Below, in pieces: positions 1 through 11,650 of a DNA stretch of 64,000 nucleotides (position 1 is its first letter; every line of letters begins with the position of its first letter). Source of the stretch: Neoceratodus forsteri (Eukaryota > Chordata > Ceratodontiformes > Ceratodontidae); the NCBI GenBank assembly GCA_016271365.2, contig CM057452.1, positions 1,245,733,001 through 1,245,797,000 of the forward strand, written 5' to 3'. The translations under genes and the position numbers were made by a program. The notes under the pieces are model-generated. The model did no database searches. It saw only the letters and a program-made list of their open reading frames with translations, and was not told the origin of the DNA.

Positions 1-3000
1 GAACATGTGCTGCAATGTGGATTGTACTATACAGACTCCATTGGGTGCCTGTGGCATGCATCTATCCACCACCGACTATCCCTGCTAACTAGGTCCATTG
101 TGAATTCACACACTCAGAGGGGAAAGGCAGGTTACTGGCATACTGCATGGGCATCATGTGCTGTGACAGGTACCAGCAACACTGATGGTTCTCTCTTATG
201 TGTCTAGTGGCTGCAAATAATCTGATCCTTGACCTAGGTAATATCTACAGCATCTGCTGGCTTGACTCATAAGAATGGTTATTATGAGGACGATAGGCAT
301 ATTCCTGGCCAATATGATTCCCTGCTGCGTAGCTTGTTCTGTATGTCTGTTTCCCATTGCATCACTATTTGACATTCCCATGTCACTCTTACTGTACCTA
401 TGATGTGGAACCTTTGCAAGGGAGTCCCTGACTCACAGGTGTACAGTCCAGTTACGGATGTGCATAGCATATTACTACAGTACGATATTCTGGTGCATGA
501 CATACTGCCAAGGGTACAGCATGGACACATCATTCCAACTGTCCAATGCAGTGTTCTGTCAGGAGTGGACAACTAGCAGCCAACACACAAGCCACCTCCT
601 GAGAAACAGATGTTGCCTGTCATGGCACACAGATATGTCACATACACAACAGAAGGCCTATATTGCACAGCATGTCACAGATGTTGCACCACCTGTTACA
701 ACATGACCTGCATGATGTTTCCAACATGTACACTACATGGTTTGGCTATGCTGCAACCACCAGTGATGGATGATATCATGTGCAGCCTTTGTACATGGCC
801 ATGCTCTGCATGACTGCAGCCTTTAGTGTGCAAACGCTGGGCAGGATGGAACTGCATTGTGAGTCATGTATTTCCAGGTGTGCTGCAATCACCAATGAGC
901 AGGGCAGGGTGCATATTGATTGTGCAGCACGGGTACGGGCAATCAGATGGCAAAGCAGGCCACAGGTTTTCAGACACATTGCACCCACATGTACACTGTC
1001 ATCCTAGGTCCTCCCTACTATAGCACTGCTTACGTGGTCTGTGTGTCTGCATACCACAGTGGCTGTGGGTATCATGGGTGCCTTGCTCCAGTGTACAGCT
1101 ATGGATGCACATCATGGGATGTTTCTGACATGATTCACTTTGCACACTTGGATATCGTCATCCCACAACATGGCTACACCAGCACACAACCTGGCACGGA
1201 CAGTTGATATCACCTAGGGTGTGCAATGACATCACTGCATGACATACAGAGGTCTGCTGTGGCTGTACCCTAACACTCCATGGTGACAATGTTACATTTT
1301 CAGGGTCAGCAACAATGGTCACTGGTAGCATGTCATTGTATGTGTCACCCATTACAGGGATGGCTACATGGTGTTATGATAGGCAGTGGCACATGAGAGT
1401 GTTGCATCCCCATGTGTGTCCACAGATATATGGTCATTGACTGCCTACACTTGCACTTGCTGATGTAATACTATTGGAGTATGTGTCCACATATCACCAG
1501 ACATGCATTGTACAGCAGGCTGCAATATCACATTCACTGTTTTCTGATGGTATGGCAACATGCAAGTTGCCATTGACATTGGGACACATGCCTGCTGCTG
1601 TGCAGTGACATTGCACTGTGCATCCTGCTGTGTGCACCTTGCACTGTGCTGCAGATGTTTCCTGGAACACATATCCATAACACACATCACCTGCACTTGC
1701 AGTAGTCATCTGTGTGATGGATCACCACATATGCAGCCCAGGATAGGGACATCCATGATCCAGTACATCACTGAAGTGCACGCACAAAGTGTGCCATGAA
1801 CATGTTCTGGCATGGTTCAACCCTGCTGGTCTCCATAGTAACACAACAGTGACAGCTGTGCTGGTCCCAGACATGTATGTGTATGTAGGATGCTGTATCA
1901 GGTACATGTGTCATGTACCCAGCACATGGTCATCAGGGCAAGGGACACACAGCTTGCTGCGCACAGGTGACACGTACATGACAGATCATGCCCAATACAT
2001 ATCTGACCGCTGTTCCAGACACCATAACACAGCATTGTGCTGCCTACACAATGGTCACTAGCATCCCGACAGTTGCTCAGCTGTGCATTCACAGTGTGTG
2101 ATGGTGGTGAATGGGGGCACACTTCGGCTACACAACATGTGTACGGACAACACAGACGCCCTCTGTGTGACATGCTGTTGTACACTTTTGTGTAGTGTTT
2201 CCCCAAACACCGTGCTCCAATGTCATGTGGTACGTAACTCTTCTGCACCAGTCATGCTATTCTCCTTGTTGTGCTATCATGTTGCCTTCTCCCCTGATTC
2301 ATGCCCTTTGTTGCTACTGTATCATCTACATGCTACATTTCCTGCCCTCACTCCACAGTACCATCACACATAGGCCCATCAACAGTATACCTATTTATAA
2401 TGGCAACATGTGCCAGATTCAGGTCTTTCTACGTTTGTGTGTAGTATGTGCATTACTGATATGATGTCAACCTACAGGCAGGACCCAGTGGATTGCTATT
2501 TCTCTCTGGTATGGTGCAGAGTCACACTGACAGTGTCAGCATTTGTTCTGTCCATGTCAGTGCTGATGTCCCATCCCACTATGATTGCCAACACACCTGT
2601 TTCTGTGGTCACCAGTTCCATCCTCTGTGTCAGTGTAATCATCAGTGGCATCACTAGGAATGTACTCTGGATCCGTCTTATCAAGGCCATTGTCGATGTC
2701 CCTGTCATTGTCACTGCTGATGCTTCCTGGACTGTCCATTGCTGCTCCCTTGTCCCCAAGAATGTCTGTAAGTGTTCCACCAATTAGGTTGCAGGTGATG
2801 GCCTTGCCTCCATGTGTTTCTTTACCTGGACACCTAGATGATACAAGTGTAGCAGTATGTGTTAGATGACCTATTGACCAACATGGCACTGTAGAACATG
2901 AATGACTGTACACTACTGCTGTACCACTCTGTACATCCCCCTTCCGGAGGAGTATGGGCCATCATGTCTGTTGTGTCACATGTCATTAGTGTGCAACAGG

Positions 3001-4464
3001 TATGTACACTACATGTACACTGCAGCTATGGATCGGTTCGTACACATGGTGTTACAAAAGCTATTACGAATTCCCATATGTTGTGTGGGTCACTGTGTCA
3101 TTAGATATCCACTGTGCCCATTAACATCTTCCTCACATGACACAGACTGTATACAGTTCCCATTATTGGGGAGGCACATGGACAATGGTCATAGGCCACC
3201 GGCAATACCCCTACTGTGGCTGCGAGTGCACCATGTACCATAGTGGTTAGGTAACTCATGCACAGGTCATACACACAATGTGTACTTGCATTTTGAATGT
3301 TACTGTTGGTTGTATACATGCAATACAGGGTGACAATGTGTGTAGTGCATGGGGTGGTGTGTTGGGGACATTACTGTACATGTTCACACCTACAAGGTGG
3401 CTGTCTATGGTCACCGTGTGACCGTGTAGGTAGGCCACGCCTACCCGAGGGGTTGTTGCCATGTCAGTGTGTACACTGTATGGGCCAGCCATGTGTTCCT
3501 GATCATTGTGTCTGTTGTTGTGCATGCAACAATATCAACTGTGCTTAGAGGTAATCCTATAAGCAGGGCCTGTCTCCAGCACATGTGTGTACTGCAGGTC
3601 AGAACACATGGCACAGCTGTTGCTACGCATTGACATAGTACTGACAGACATCAGATTGGTGTGCCCAATGCATCAGTGGTGTACTGCCAACATGTAGTCC
3701 TTACCAATGCTGGTATTACATTGTGTGCTGGGAGTATGCTGTTCAATGAGGACGGCATGACTGCTGTGCAGCTCCCACATCTCATGTCCAGCATATTGTG
3801 ACACACCTATGCAACATTGCTGTAGCTGTGCACTGGTACACCATGCAGCTCTGTGGGTTATGTATCCTGCAGCTTTATGTGACTGTGGATCATTTCCCAT
3901 GGAGAGCATTTTGCTCACAATCAAGGGTATTGACAGGTGTGTTTTCATGTTGGTAATGGTTGGGACAGCAGGTTGCAGTCATGCATGACAGATGCACCAT
4001 CTCGTCATGTCCAACATGCTGCTATTCACACCTTTCACCATCACAGTAGCAGTACCTGGTGTACGTGGCATTACACATGCGAGGCCAGTGGTGGACTGAG
4101 GGTGACCATGTCTGTTGCATTGTGACAGTGGACTCTCAGCAGTGTCTGCTGTGTCTCGTGGATGACATACTGTCATGGCTGTGTCACTGACTATGGAGCT
4201 GTATATATCGGACATGGTTACTGTACACAGGTGTGTATTGGTAATAGGTGCAGAGTATGCCGTACATAGCATGTCCAGTTACACTTCCTGAACACTTGTC
4301 ATTGCCATGGCTAGTGCACGCCTGCGCATCTATGCGTATCATACTGACTACAGTGGTGTACCATGTCATGGCCCATGTGGGTATGAATATCACATGTGGT
4401 ACAGTTGCACTGTGATGCACGTGTGTGTTTGATGTCTCAGGGTGTGGGACCAGTGCTGGGGTGC
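1..4464. other. TG/CA-rich CpG-depleted tract, left part
   Basis: This stretch is dominated by words such as CATG, TGTG, CACA and ACATG on both strands and has very few CG dinucleotides. That is the pattern expected when a once CpG-rich methylated sequence decays to TG and CA. Many short frames of 60-125 codons exist on both strands, but they are Cys/His/Met-rich low-complexity translations with no family motif, so I treat them as chance. The same texture resumes at 12,938 beyond a retrotransposon insertion and again at 18,623, so I read these as one interrupted unit. The left boundary lies outside the window. No terminal repeat could be located. Confidence 0.6.
2557..2913 (-). pseudogene. 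possible acidic linker remnant of a transposon protein
   Basis: On the minus strand one frame reads a conspicuously protein-like acidic stretch containing the words SSDNDRDIDNG, DPEYIPSD and DYTDTEDG. It stands out from the Cys/His-rich chance translations around it. Acidic DP-x-Y-x-P-S segments of this kind occur as linkers in transposon-encoded and THAP-associated proteins, and a THAP domain lies on the same strand in the same kind of sequence at 19,024-19,431. I see no catalytic motif, and the frame has no identifiable beginning or end. It could still be chance. Confidence 0.25.
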
Positions 4465-5180
4465 TGGACATTTATTTATTTAGATCTAGGATTACAACTA
4501 CCTTTGAGCCAAGGCTCTTTTACGAAGGTTCCACGTCAGGAGAGTACATACATGTTAAACATGATAAACAAGGGCATTCAACATTAAAGAGAGCATACAA
4601 CAATATTCATCAGTTCAGGTATGACATCACAGTAAATAGTATACATGAATAATACTTACAAGGAATAATTTCAGAAACCTAGAAGAAATCAGGGAGGAAG
4701 GGTGAGAGGATGGGGAGTGGCAGCTGGAAAAGAGACTAGAACAGCTCACAGCATTGTCAAAGAACATCGGAGAGGGGTGATTGATCTTAATGGGGAAGGG
4801 GGAAGTTAGGGGTGGCAGTCACATGCGCTGGAGGCCGTGAGATGATGATGGAGGCTTGATTTGAATATGCCCATTGAGGAGGTGGAAGTGATGTGAGTGC
4901 TGAGGACATTCATCCAGCTGGGTGCATGGTGTGCAAAGGATCTTTGGCCCAGAGTGGTGCTGCATCAGGGGACCTCTAGAAGGGGACATTCAGATGCTCT
5001 GGTGTTACAAGGATTAGCGTTTGGGCACAGGAGGGCTTGGACACTAGGTGGAGTAAGGCCCAAAGTAGTTTTTTTCGCCACCAAGCAGGTAAGATACTTT
5101 ATGCAGTTAGCGAGTTGAAGCCATCCCATTTGAGTGTAAAGCTCACATACATGTGTGAGTCGGTGGGATCCAGTAAGCAG

Positions 5181-5427
5181 TCAACAGACCTTGTTTAGGG
5201 AGGTCATTATGCACCTGAGGGTGGTAGTAGAGACAGAGCCATAGATTATGAGGCTGTAGTCTATGACGTAGACCACAGAGCTCTGGATAGCAATCTTCAG
5301 TGCTGCCTGGGTAAGATGCTGTCTATTTCGGTAGAGAATTCCAATGCATGAGTTTACAACTCTGGCAACACTATCAATGTGGGTCCCATAAGATAGGCAA
5401 GGGTCGAGTGAGATTGCAAGGTATTTA
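5181..5427 (-). pseudogene. Rex1-like LINE reverse transcriptase, C-terminal part
   Basis: The minus-strand frame reads KYLAISLDPCLSYGTHIDSV and, further on, ALKIAIQSSVVYVIDYSLII. This aligns with the block in the second copy at 62,387-62,695 that reads KYLGVTLDPMLSFSSHIDLV and LKLAIHSSIVSIIDYGLVIY. It is the region after the RT palm, the thumb and connection. The frame is cut at its N-side exactly where the L1 was inserted. The KYLAIS codons are repeated on the far side of the L1 as the target-site duplication. Confidence 0.85.
5410..5427. repeat. L1 target-site duplication, left copy
   Basis: The 18-base sequence GAGATTGCAAGGTATTTA lies immediately before the poly-T that is the reverse complement of the L1 poly-A tail. 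It is identical to 11,633-11,650 at the other end of the L1. Read on the minus strand, it encodes KYLAIS of the interrupted LINE. Confidence 0.93.
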
Positions 5428-5539
5428 TTTTTTTTTTTGAAATTCAAGTTTATTTATTTTAACGAAAATCATGAACAAAGAGAACTGTGTATACAGATAT
5501 CAAATATCGGTTTTTGGGATAAAAAAAAACAGAAAAAAC

Positions 5540-5640
5540 ACACAAACCCCCCCTTCCCTCCGCCCCCCGGCCTTCCCTTACCCTCCATACAATCCTCCCA
5601 TACCACGTCCACCCTCCTCCCCCCTAAATCACTTACAGAG
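5540..5640 (-). other. G-rich polypurine tract in the L1 3' UTR
   Basis: The plus strand here is almost pure pyrimidine, with runs of seven and six C. The L1 RNA strand therefore carries several GGG or longer runs separated by one to six bases. Mammalian L1 3' UTRs are known for a similar G-rich polypurine stretch able to form G-quadruplexes. Its presence here in the same place is seen directly; its folding is inference. Confidence 0.6.
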
Positions 5641-5775
5641 TGTGTATTACAGTTGTAGGTTAGGTTCTATTGTCATATCAACGTTGGGGTCATAACTTGT
5701 TCATGAAATTGAAGGCAAGAGGAGTAGGAGAAGAAAAAGGGGGCAGCGTTGGGTGTCAGAGGAGGAACCAAGAGG

Positions 5776-8700
5776 TCAGTGGTGTAGATATAGCGCATAC
5801 AGTTTGTCCCACCTTTTATGAAACAGGTCCATGCGATTGCGAGAACTAGCTGCGAGTCTCTCCATGTTAAAGCATATTGATAGGTCTTTTAACCATTCAA
5901 CATAGGTTAAGGTCAGCTGGTCCGTCCAATGTTTGAGGACCAGCCTTTTGACTACCATGGAAACTAAGGCCATATGATATGACGTTCCTGGCAATCTATG
6001 GTCGAATAGTTGCCTAAAATGCAAATATCAGCCGTAAAAAGGTTAGCAAGGCCTAGTAGAGGATCTAGGTTGTCCTGGATAGAGCGCCACAAAGGGGCTA
6101 CTTTGGCGCAATGCCAGAAAGTATGGAGTGAGTGCCCCTCATTTTGTGAACATCTGGAGCAGAGGGGGAGAGATAGTTTGTTAAGGCGGAACAGTTTAGT
6201 TGGAGTGTAATACATGTTGTTTAGTATGTAATATTGGGTGAGTCTAAATCTATCCTGGGTGTGGTATTTGTGCAGGTCTTTCCAAATGCAGGTCCAATTG
6301 GGGGTTGAGTCTGGTAGCAGAGAGAGCCAGATGCAGGAGCCCTCAAGCAGGTTTGGGAATTTATGGTCCAGTAGGTAGGAGTATATAAATGAGATGGAGT
6401 GTGATTTGGGGGCGAGAGTGAGAATTTGAGAGAGAAAGGGATTGACCTTTGAATCGTGAGATTCTGATCCAAAATTGGTATTAATGAGGTGTCTCAGTTG
6501 GTATATCTTAAAAATCATATTATTAGGAATATCAAATTTGGTTAATATGCTCGGAGATGAGAGGAGGGAGCCCTGGGCATAATAGTGCTCTAGCGTAGTC
6601 TCATTGATTTGTGGGAGCCAGTTGGGGGTGATTAATGAGTTACCCAGTTTAATATTGGGGTTGAGAATTAGGGGTTGTGCTAGGTCCATTTTGGGGGAGA
6701 TTTTGAGGAAATAGAGACACTGAAAAAGGGATTTAAGAGATGTAGTGATAGTTGGATTGGATATCCAACGTGTGAGCATCGAAATGGGAGTGAAAAAGAT
6801 TGCTTGGGGACCTATTTTAGCGTCTAAGAGAATTTGCCTCTCAATCTGAAGCCAGATCGGGAGAGGGACGTCCGTTGAGGATGAGTACCATTTGCCTAGC
6901 TTGGAGAGGTGGGCAGCCCAGTGGTAAAATATTAGATTGGGGAGTCAAAGACCTCCCTTGTCTTTAGGAAGGGATAGTTTAAGAAAGGAACGTCTGACTG
7001 CTTTTTCCCGCCAAATAAATTTTGAGAAAATTGTGTGAAATTGGCGTAGATAAGAAAGCGGTAGCCAGAGACCTAATAAATTGAGAGGGTAAAAGATACG
7101 GGTAAGAACGTTCATCTTGATGATATTGATCCTGCCCCAAAGAAAAATGGGGAGATTAGACCATCTTTGTAGATCTAGTTGGATATTGGCTTTAAGGTCA
7201 TCCAAGTTGAGCTTCCTAAATAAAGAGGGGTCTGACGTAAAGTGAATGCCCAGGTATTTGAGTAATTTGGGGGACCATCTCATACCAAACTTAATGAGGT
7301 CGTGTTTGTGCGTAAGGGGGTTCAATGGAAAAATTTCCAATTTTGATACAACTTATAATGGGAGAGGTTGCCGTATTGGGTTATGATTTGGAGTGCATGT
7401 CCTAGTGATATGGCAGGATGGGCAACATGAAGTAAGATATCATCAGCATAAATTGAAAGGACCAATTCCTGCTGCTGTATCAAACAGCCTTGGATGGATG
7501 GAGAACCCTTAAGTTTGAGAAGAAGAGGTTCAAGCTATAGGTTAAACAGAAAAGGTGAAAGAGGACATCCTTGTCTGGTGCCTGTGTGAAGGTGGAAGAG
7601 TGAGGAGAAAACACCTTTGCAGTATATCTTGGCCGAAGGATATTTATATAAGACCTGGATTCACTTGAGGAAAGCGGGTGGAAAGCCCATTTTGGCCAGA
7701 GTAGCCCAGAGAAAAGACCAGTTGACTCTGTTGAATGCTTTCTCTGCGTCTAAGGAGATCAGGGCCATTGGGGAGTGGGATAGCTGGGCAGCATAAGAGA
7801 TGTGGGAAAGGGTTCTGAGGTGATCCGCTGGGGAACGGGATTGGACAAATCCAACTTGTTCCGGGCTGAGGAGGTGGATCCAGACTTTCTTGATCCTTTC
7901 GGCCAGAATCTTGGAAAGGATCTTCATATCGCAGTTTAGAAGAGAAATGGATCGGTAGCTCTCCGGATCTTTGGGCGATTTATTGGGCTTGAGGATTAAA
8001 ACAATAGTAGCCTCGAGTAGAGTGGGGTCCAATGTCTCAGCAGTAAACATGTAGCAGTATAATTTGAGGAATAAGGGGACAAGTTCTTTGGAAAAAAGTT
8101 TGAGGGGTAACCATCTGGGCCTGGTGCTTTATCCGGGGCAATAGAAGAGATAGCATCTTCTATTTCAGAAAGAGTAATGGGGGAAGTCAGGGTGCCTTTA
8201 TGAGGAGGTGAAAGTTGGGGGAGGTTGAGGTCCACCAGATAGGTTGATATGTCTAGAAGAGACACAGGGGGAGAGGGGCTTTTATAGAGATTTCTATAAA
8301 AATCTTCAAAAATCTGTGTGATTTCTCTGGGGGAAGTTTTAGTGAGGCCTTCGGGGGATTGTAGAGCCAGGATTAATCTGGAGCTCTCCAACGTACGTAG
8401 TCTTAAGGCCAAGAGCCTACCCGCCTTTTCACCTTGCTCAATATATTTAGATTGGGTTTTTACTAGACTATATTCATCTTTTTCCTTAAGAAGGTCAGCG
8501 TATTCTTTTTTGGCTTTTAAAAGGGCTTCAAGAGATGACAAGGGGGAGGAGGGGGAGTAAGAGCTTTCTAGCTCCTTGATCCTGGTCAGTAATAGGGAAG
8601 CGCGAGTTTGCCTAGTTTTTTTCCTTGTCGAGGCCAACTTAATTAATTCACCTCTGAGGTAGCATTTCAGGGAGCACCAGATAATATCAATCCTCGGGGT

Positions 8701-9542
8701 GGTGTTAATATTGATCTCGAGGAAATTGGTGATGAAAGTTCTTATGTGAGCAACGGTCTGGGGCTCTTTAAGGAGCTGACTATTAAGTTTCCAAACTGTG
8801 TCTCGCTGAAAGTTGGGGTCGGGGGAAATCTTTGCCCATACAATGGCATGGTCAGAAAGTATGATCGGTTCAATGCTGGTCTGAAGAAGGCCAGGGAGGA
8901 GGGCTTTGCTAATCAAAATGTAGTCTATTCTAGACCAGGAGCAATGAGCTTGGGAAAAGAAGGAGAAAGACCGTAAGGAGGGATTAGTGAGGCGCCAGGG
9001 GTCACATAACCCTAATATATGTAAAAAATCTGTTAAGGATCTTTGAACCGGGGTAACTGGGTGACCGGAATCTGGGGCTTTGTCTAGGGTGTGGGAAGGT
9101 GGAACATTCCAGTCCCCACCTAGGATAAGCTGTGAAGGGAGTAGGGCACTTACCTTCTCCGCCAGAGCCATAAAAAATTCAGAACTGCTACCTACTGGAC
9201 CATAAATTGAGCCAAGAACTATTCACAGTTGTTGAGGGAGCCTTTGACCAGTACGAATCTACCATCTGGGTCGGTCACCATTACATCTGCTAGGAATGTA
9301 ACGTAGTTTTTAATAAGAATAGCCACACCCCTACTGGATCCTGACCCACTTGCCGTAAATACTTGTGAAAAGCCGAATCTGGACAGTCATTTAGCCTCTG
9401 TATCGAGTAAATGGGTTTCTTGTAGCATGAGTATATCGGCCTTGATTAGGTCACAATGATTAAACACCTGAGTTCTCTTGGTTCTTTCCCTGAGCCCACG
9501 TACATTCCACTAGGCCAGTTTGATTGAATTCATAGCCATTTC
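5776..9542 (-). pseudogene. L1 ORF2p (endonuclease-reverse transcriptase), broken
   Basis: ORF2p would nick target DNA and copy L1 RNA at the nick. The minus-strand frame opens near 9,540 with an APE-type endonuclease: WNVRGL, QETH, GVAILIKN, GGDWN (usually GGDFN), RIDYILIS and SDHAIV. RT fingers follow (DKAPGPDGYPSNFF, then SYRSISLLNCD). Motif A reads SLDAEKAFNRVNW, with N for the usual D. The frame continues with GTRQGCPLSPFLFNL and the catalytic box LSIYADDILL near 7,430-7,460. The C-terminal domain carries a zinc-knuckle-like CSRC-x7-LH-x4-C near 6,150. Three in-frame stops and one frameshift lie in the endonuclease part, with further breaks near 8,080, 7,660, 7,340 and 6,945. Length and order match L1, not Tx1 or CR1. 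Confidence 0.9.
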
Positions 9543-10576
9543 AACAACAATAAGGTATATAGACAGACAATAGAACTTGTACCAATAACCCAATAGAGAG
9601 AACACACTCTAACCCCGAAACCCAAATTGGCTGTAAGCTGCCAGACATCTAATACAAAATATTGGTGCATAGTGAGCCATCTGTGAAAATCGAACTTAAG
9701 GTGAAACAGAAATAGTAGTAGGCAGCTCAGCCCCCCCAAACCCCCTCCCCACTTATAACCCCCATATAAAACTATCAAACTATATACACCCTGGTACCAG
9801 GCATGGTCAACGAGGAAATGGGAAGATTCATGACAAAAGCCTGAAGTCCAGGACCCAATACTAAACCCTGTATTCAGCCTGCTTCGATGACCAGGCTTAG
9901 TGAGGGGTCTCCGGGAACATGAGTACAGAAAGACAACTACAGGCCAGCCAAAGTTGGCCAGAGAGATCCCAGCAGATGAGACAGGGTTTCCATACCCCAC
10001 CTTAGTGAGCTCGTGAGGCAACCCTCTGCAGCCCCAAGCGTCTCCAGGAACCCCCCATCAGCCCCCCTCAATTTGACCATGTTAAAGAGTGAAGCGAGGA
10101 TCTGATGAAACTCACCGAAGTGGTAGGGAAAGAGATTCCCTGGGGTAGAACTTGTAGGAGGTGACACCAGACCCGCTGTGAAGGTAGGAAGAACAAAAAG
10201 TTGACTTACCCCCTTATAAGGGCGACTACAAGCTACGGGAGGGTGGCTGCTCGGATTGAGAAGTGGAGGCCCAGGCTTGTCAATCTGTTAAATTAATTGT
10301 TTCCCCAGGGACCGTTTATGCGGTAGGACCAAAACAGTCCATCACCAAAACAGACAGGTATAACAATGGAACTACTACCCATTGGTTCCGGGGTGGTTGC
10401 AAGGGCTAGAGGAACCGCGGCCTACCCCGACCTATGCCAAGGCCACTGAGGGACCTCCGCCTACTGGAACGTTGAGTAAACATCTTACAAAAGGTAACCG
10501 AAGCTTACAAACAAGATATTCAAGCTAAGACATAGCATTAGTAATGAAACTGAGTGTAGAATGTCTGGTATTGCAG
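9543..10576 (-). other. unusually long L1 inter-ORF region
   Basis: The ORF1 stop codon lies near 10,574, and the first recognisable ORF2 residues (MAMNSIKLA before WNVRGL) start near 9,542. That leaves about 1,030 bases between the ORFs, against tens of bases in human L1. The longest minus-strand frame inside (9,530-10,021, 163 codons) is hydrophobic and matches nothing I know, so I call it non-coding. It has no poly-A/T boundary or duplicated site that would mark a separate insertion. I cannot exclude an inserted piece. Confidence 0.6.
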
Positions 10577-11443
10577 TCATTTTGGTCTGAAAAGATTAGG
10601 GAGCTTAGAGCTCAAATCTCTGGAAGCAGTATCCGGTGAGTCGTAGTTCGTAGAGATGCCATCAACTGTAACCTTGAGGGTGGCAGGGTACAGCATTCTA
10701 AAGGGGATACCCACCGCGATGAGTTTCTGGACGATGGGGTGGAACGCTGTCCTCTTCTGTCTGGTCTCCATTGGAAGATCTTGGGCAATACGGAGCTTGG
10801 CAGAACCCCACATGATTGCTTGCAGTTCGAGAGCTTTCGTGAGAACATGTTGTTTCTCTAAATAACTGAGAAATTTGATGATCATTGGTCGTGGGGGAGA
10901 ATCCAGAGGGGGCCTTGGCCTCAAAGATCTGTGGGCTCTTTCCAAGTGGTAGTGGGGATTAAGAGGTGATGGGCCAACAGTTTTAATTAAGAATTTCTGA
11001 AGAAAGGCAATAGGGTCAGCTCCTTCTTCGAGCTCAGGAAGGCCCAGGATAAGGAGGTTGTTTCGCCTACTGCGGCCCTCTAGGTCTTCCGTTTTAAGCT
11101 ATAATTTCTTCACTTGCTGTTTTAATGCGACAATTTCAGGTTCCGTTGTGGCTCTCCATTGCTCCTGGGAGTGGATTCTGGCTTCCGAATCAGTTACCCT
11201 AGTTGCAAGAGAGGAAAGGTCTCCCCGGATGGATTTCAACTCATTGGTAATATCTTGTAGAACTTCTCTCAACGGTGCAATTTCCTGCAAAAATTTCTCT
11301 TCAGTGAGAGGGTTTGCTGAGGGGGCATTGTCGCCCATTTTATCTGGAGTGGAGCCGAACTGGTTCCTCACTTTTTTGGGTAGTTTTTCAGGCGTGGTAG
11401 GAGGTGTGTGCCTGATCGTGGCCTGTTTCTTCTCTGCCTCCAT
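10577..11443 (-). pseudogene. L1 ORF1p RNA-binding chaperone, one nonsense codon
   Basis: ORF1p coats L1 RNA as a trimer. Residues 1-35 are a basic, Pro/Thr-rich N-terminus. Residues of about 40-115 form a heptad-like coiled coil (LREVLQDITNELKSIRGDLS onwards). A TAG stop follows at about 11,096-11,098. Reading straight through, the same frame continues LKTEDLEGRSRRNNLLILGL, the RRM start typical of L1, and then ERAHRSLRPRPP and PRPMIIKFLSYLEKQ, the RRM/C-terminal domain junction. It ends near 10,577 after about 288 codons. The stop is one C-to-T change away from CAG. I found no frameshift. Confidence 0.88.
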
Positions 11444-11632
11444 CCTTCTTTGTGTTATCAGGATGTAGATAGAAAATGCCCTAGGGCCGATAGGCAGAGA
11501 GTGATGAATCGATTAATGCAGAAATTGTTAAGGTTGGTTGTCTAATACCGCTGTGTAGAGAGGATAAGGCTGATGGGTGGTAGGAGCTCCGAGACAATGC
11601 AGCCGATCAGAAAGCTAGCATCACGTGACCTC
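11444..11632 (-). promoter_or_regulatory. L1 5' UTR
   Basis: These are the bases between the ORF1 start and the upstream duplicated site. L1 elements carry an internal promoter here. This one is only about 190 bases and has a few CG dinucleotides (for example in TCACGTGACC at 11,621-11,630, which contains an E-box CACGTG). No TATA box is needed or seen. Promoter function is inferred from position only, and the copy may be slightly 5'-truncated. Confidence 0.5.
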
Positions 11633-11650
11633 GAGATTGCAAGGTATTTA
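11633..11650. repeat. L1 target-site duplication, right copy
   Basis: This is an exact copy of 5,410-5,427. On its right the Rex1-like RT frame resumes without loss, so the L1 inserted between the duplicated KYLAIS codons. Confidence 0.93.

Larger units (their letters stand above)
4465..5427 (-). mobile_element. Rex1-like LINE, 3' portion (split copy 1)
   Basis: This is the 3' part of a non-LTR retrotransposon on the minus strand. The left edge is an ATTT-type microsatellite tail followed by a sequence reading ACCTTTGAGC and TTACGAAGGTTCCACG. The same tail block recurs at 18,545-18,622 (plus) and 61,205-61,275 (minus), which defines the family. About 700 bases of purine-rich 3' UTR come next, then the C-terminal part of the reverse transcriptase (5,181-5,427). 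The element continues at 11,651 after a nested L1. The clade call (CR1/Jockey superfamily, Rex1-like) rests on protein style only. Confidence 0.85.
5428..11632 (-). mobile_element. near full-length L1 retrotransposon (nested)
   Basis: This is a 6.2-kb L1 element on the minus strand. It starts with a 5' UTR of about 190 bases (11,632 down to 11,444). ORF1 follows at 11,443-10,577, then a 1.03-kb inter-ORF region, then ORF2 (endonuclease, reverse transcriptase, Cys-rich tail) at about 9,542-5,776. The 3' UTR of about 350 bases ends in a poly-A, seen as poly-T at 5,428-5,438. The perfect 18-bp duplication at both ends proves a single target-primed insertion into an older LINE. ORF1 has one stop; ORF2 has several stops and frameshifts, so the copy is dead. 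Confidence 0.93.

Noticed and set aside
9530..10021. 163-codon minus frame in the L1 inter-ORF region
   Set aside because: Hydrophobic, Gly/Trp-rich translation without similarity to ORF1p or ORF2p; more likely chance within the spacer.
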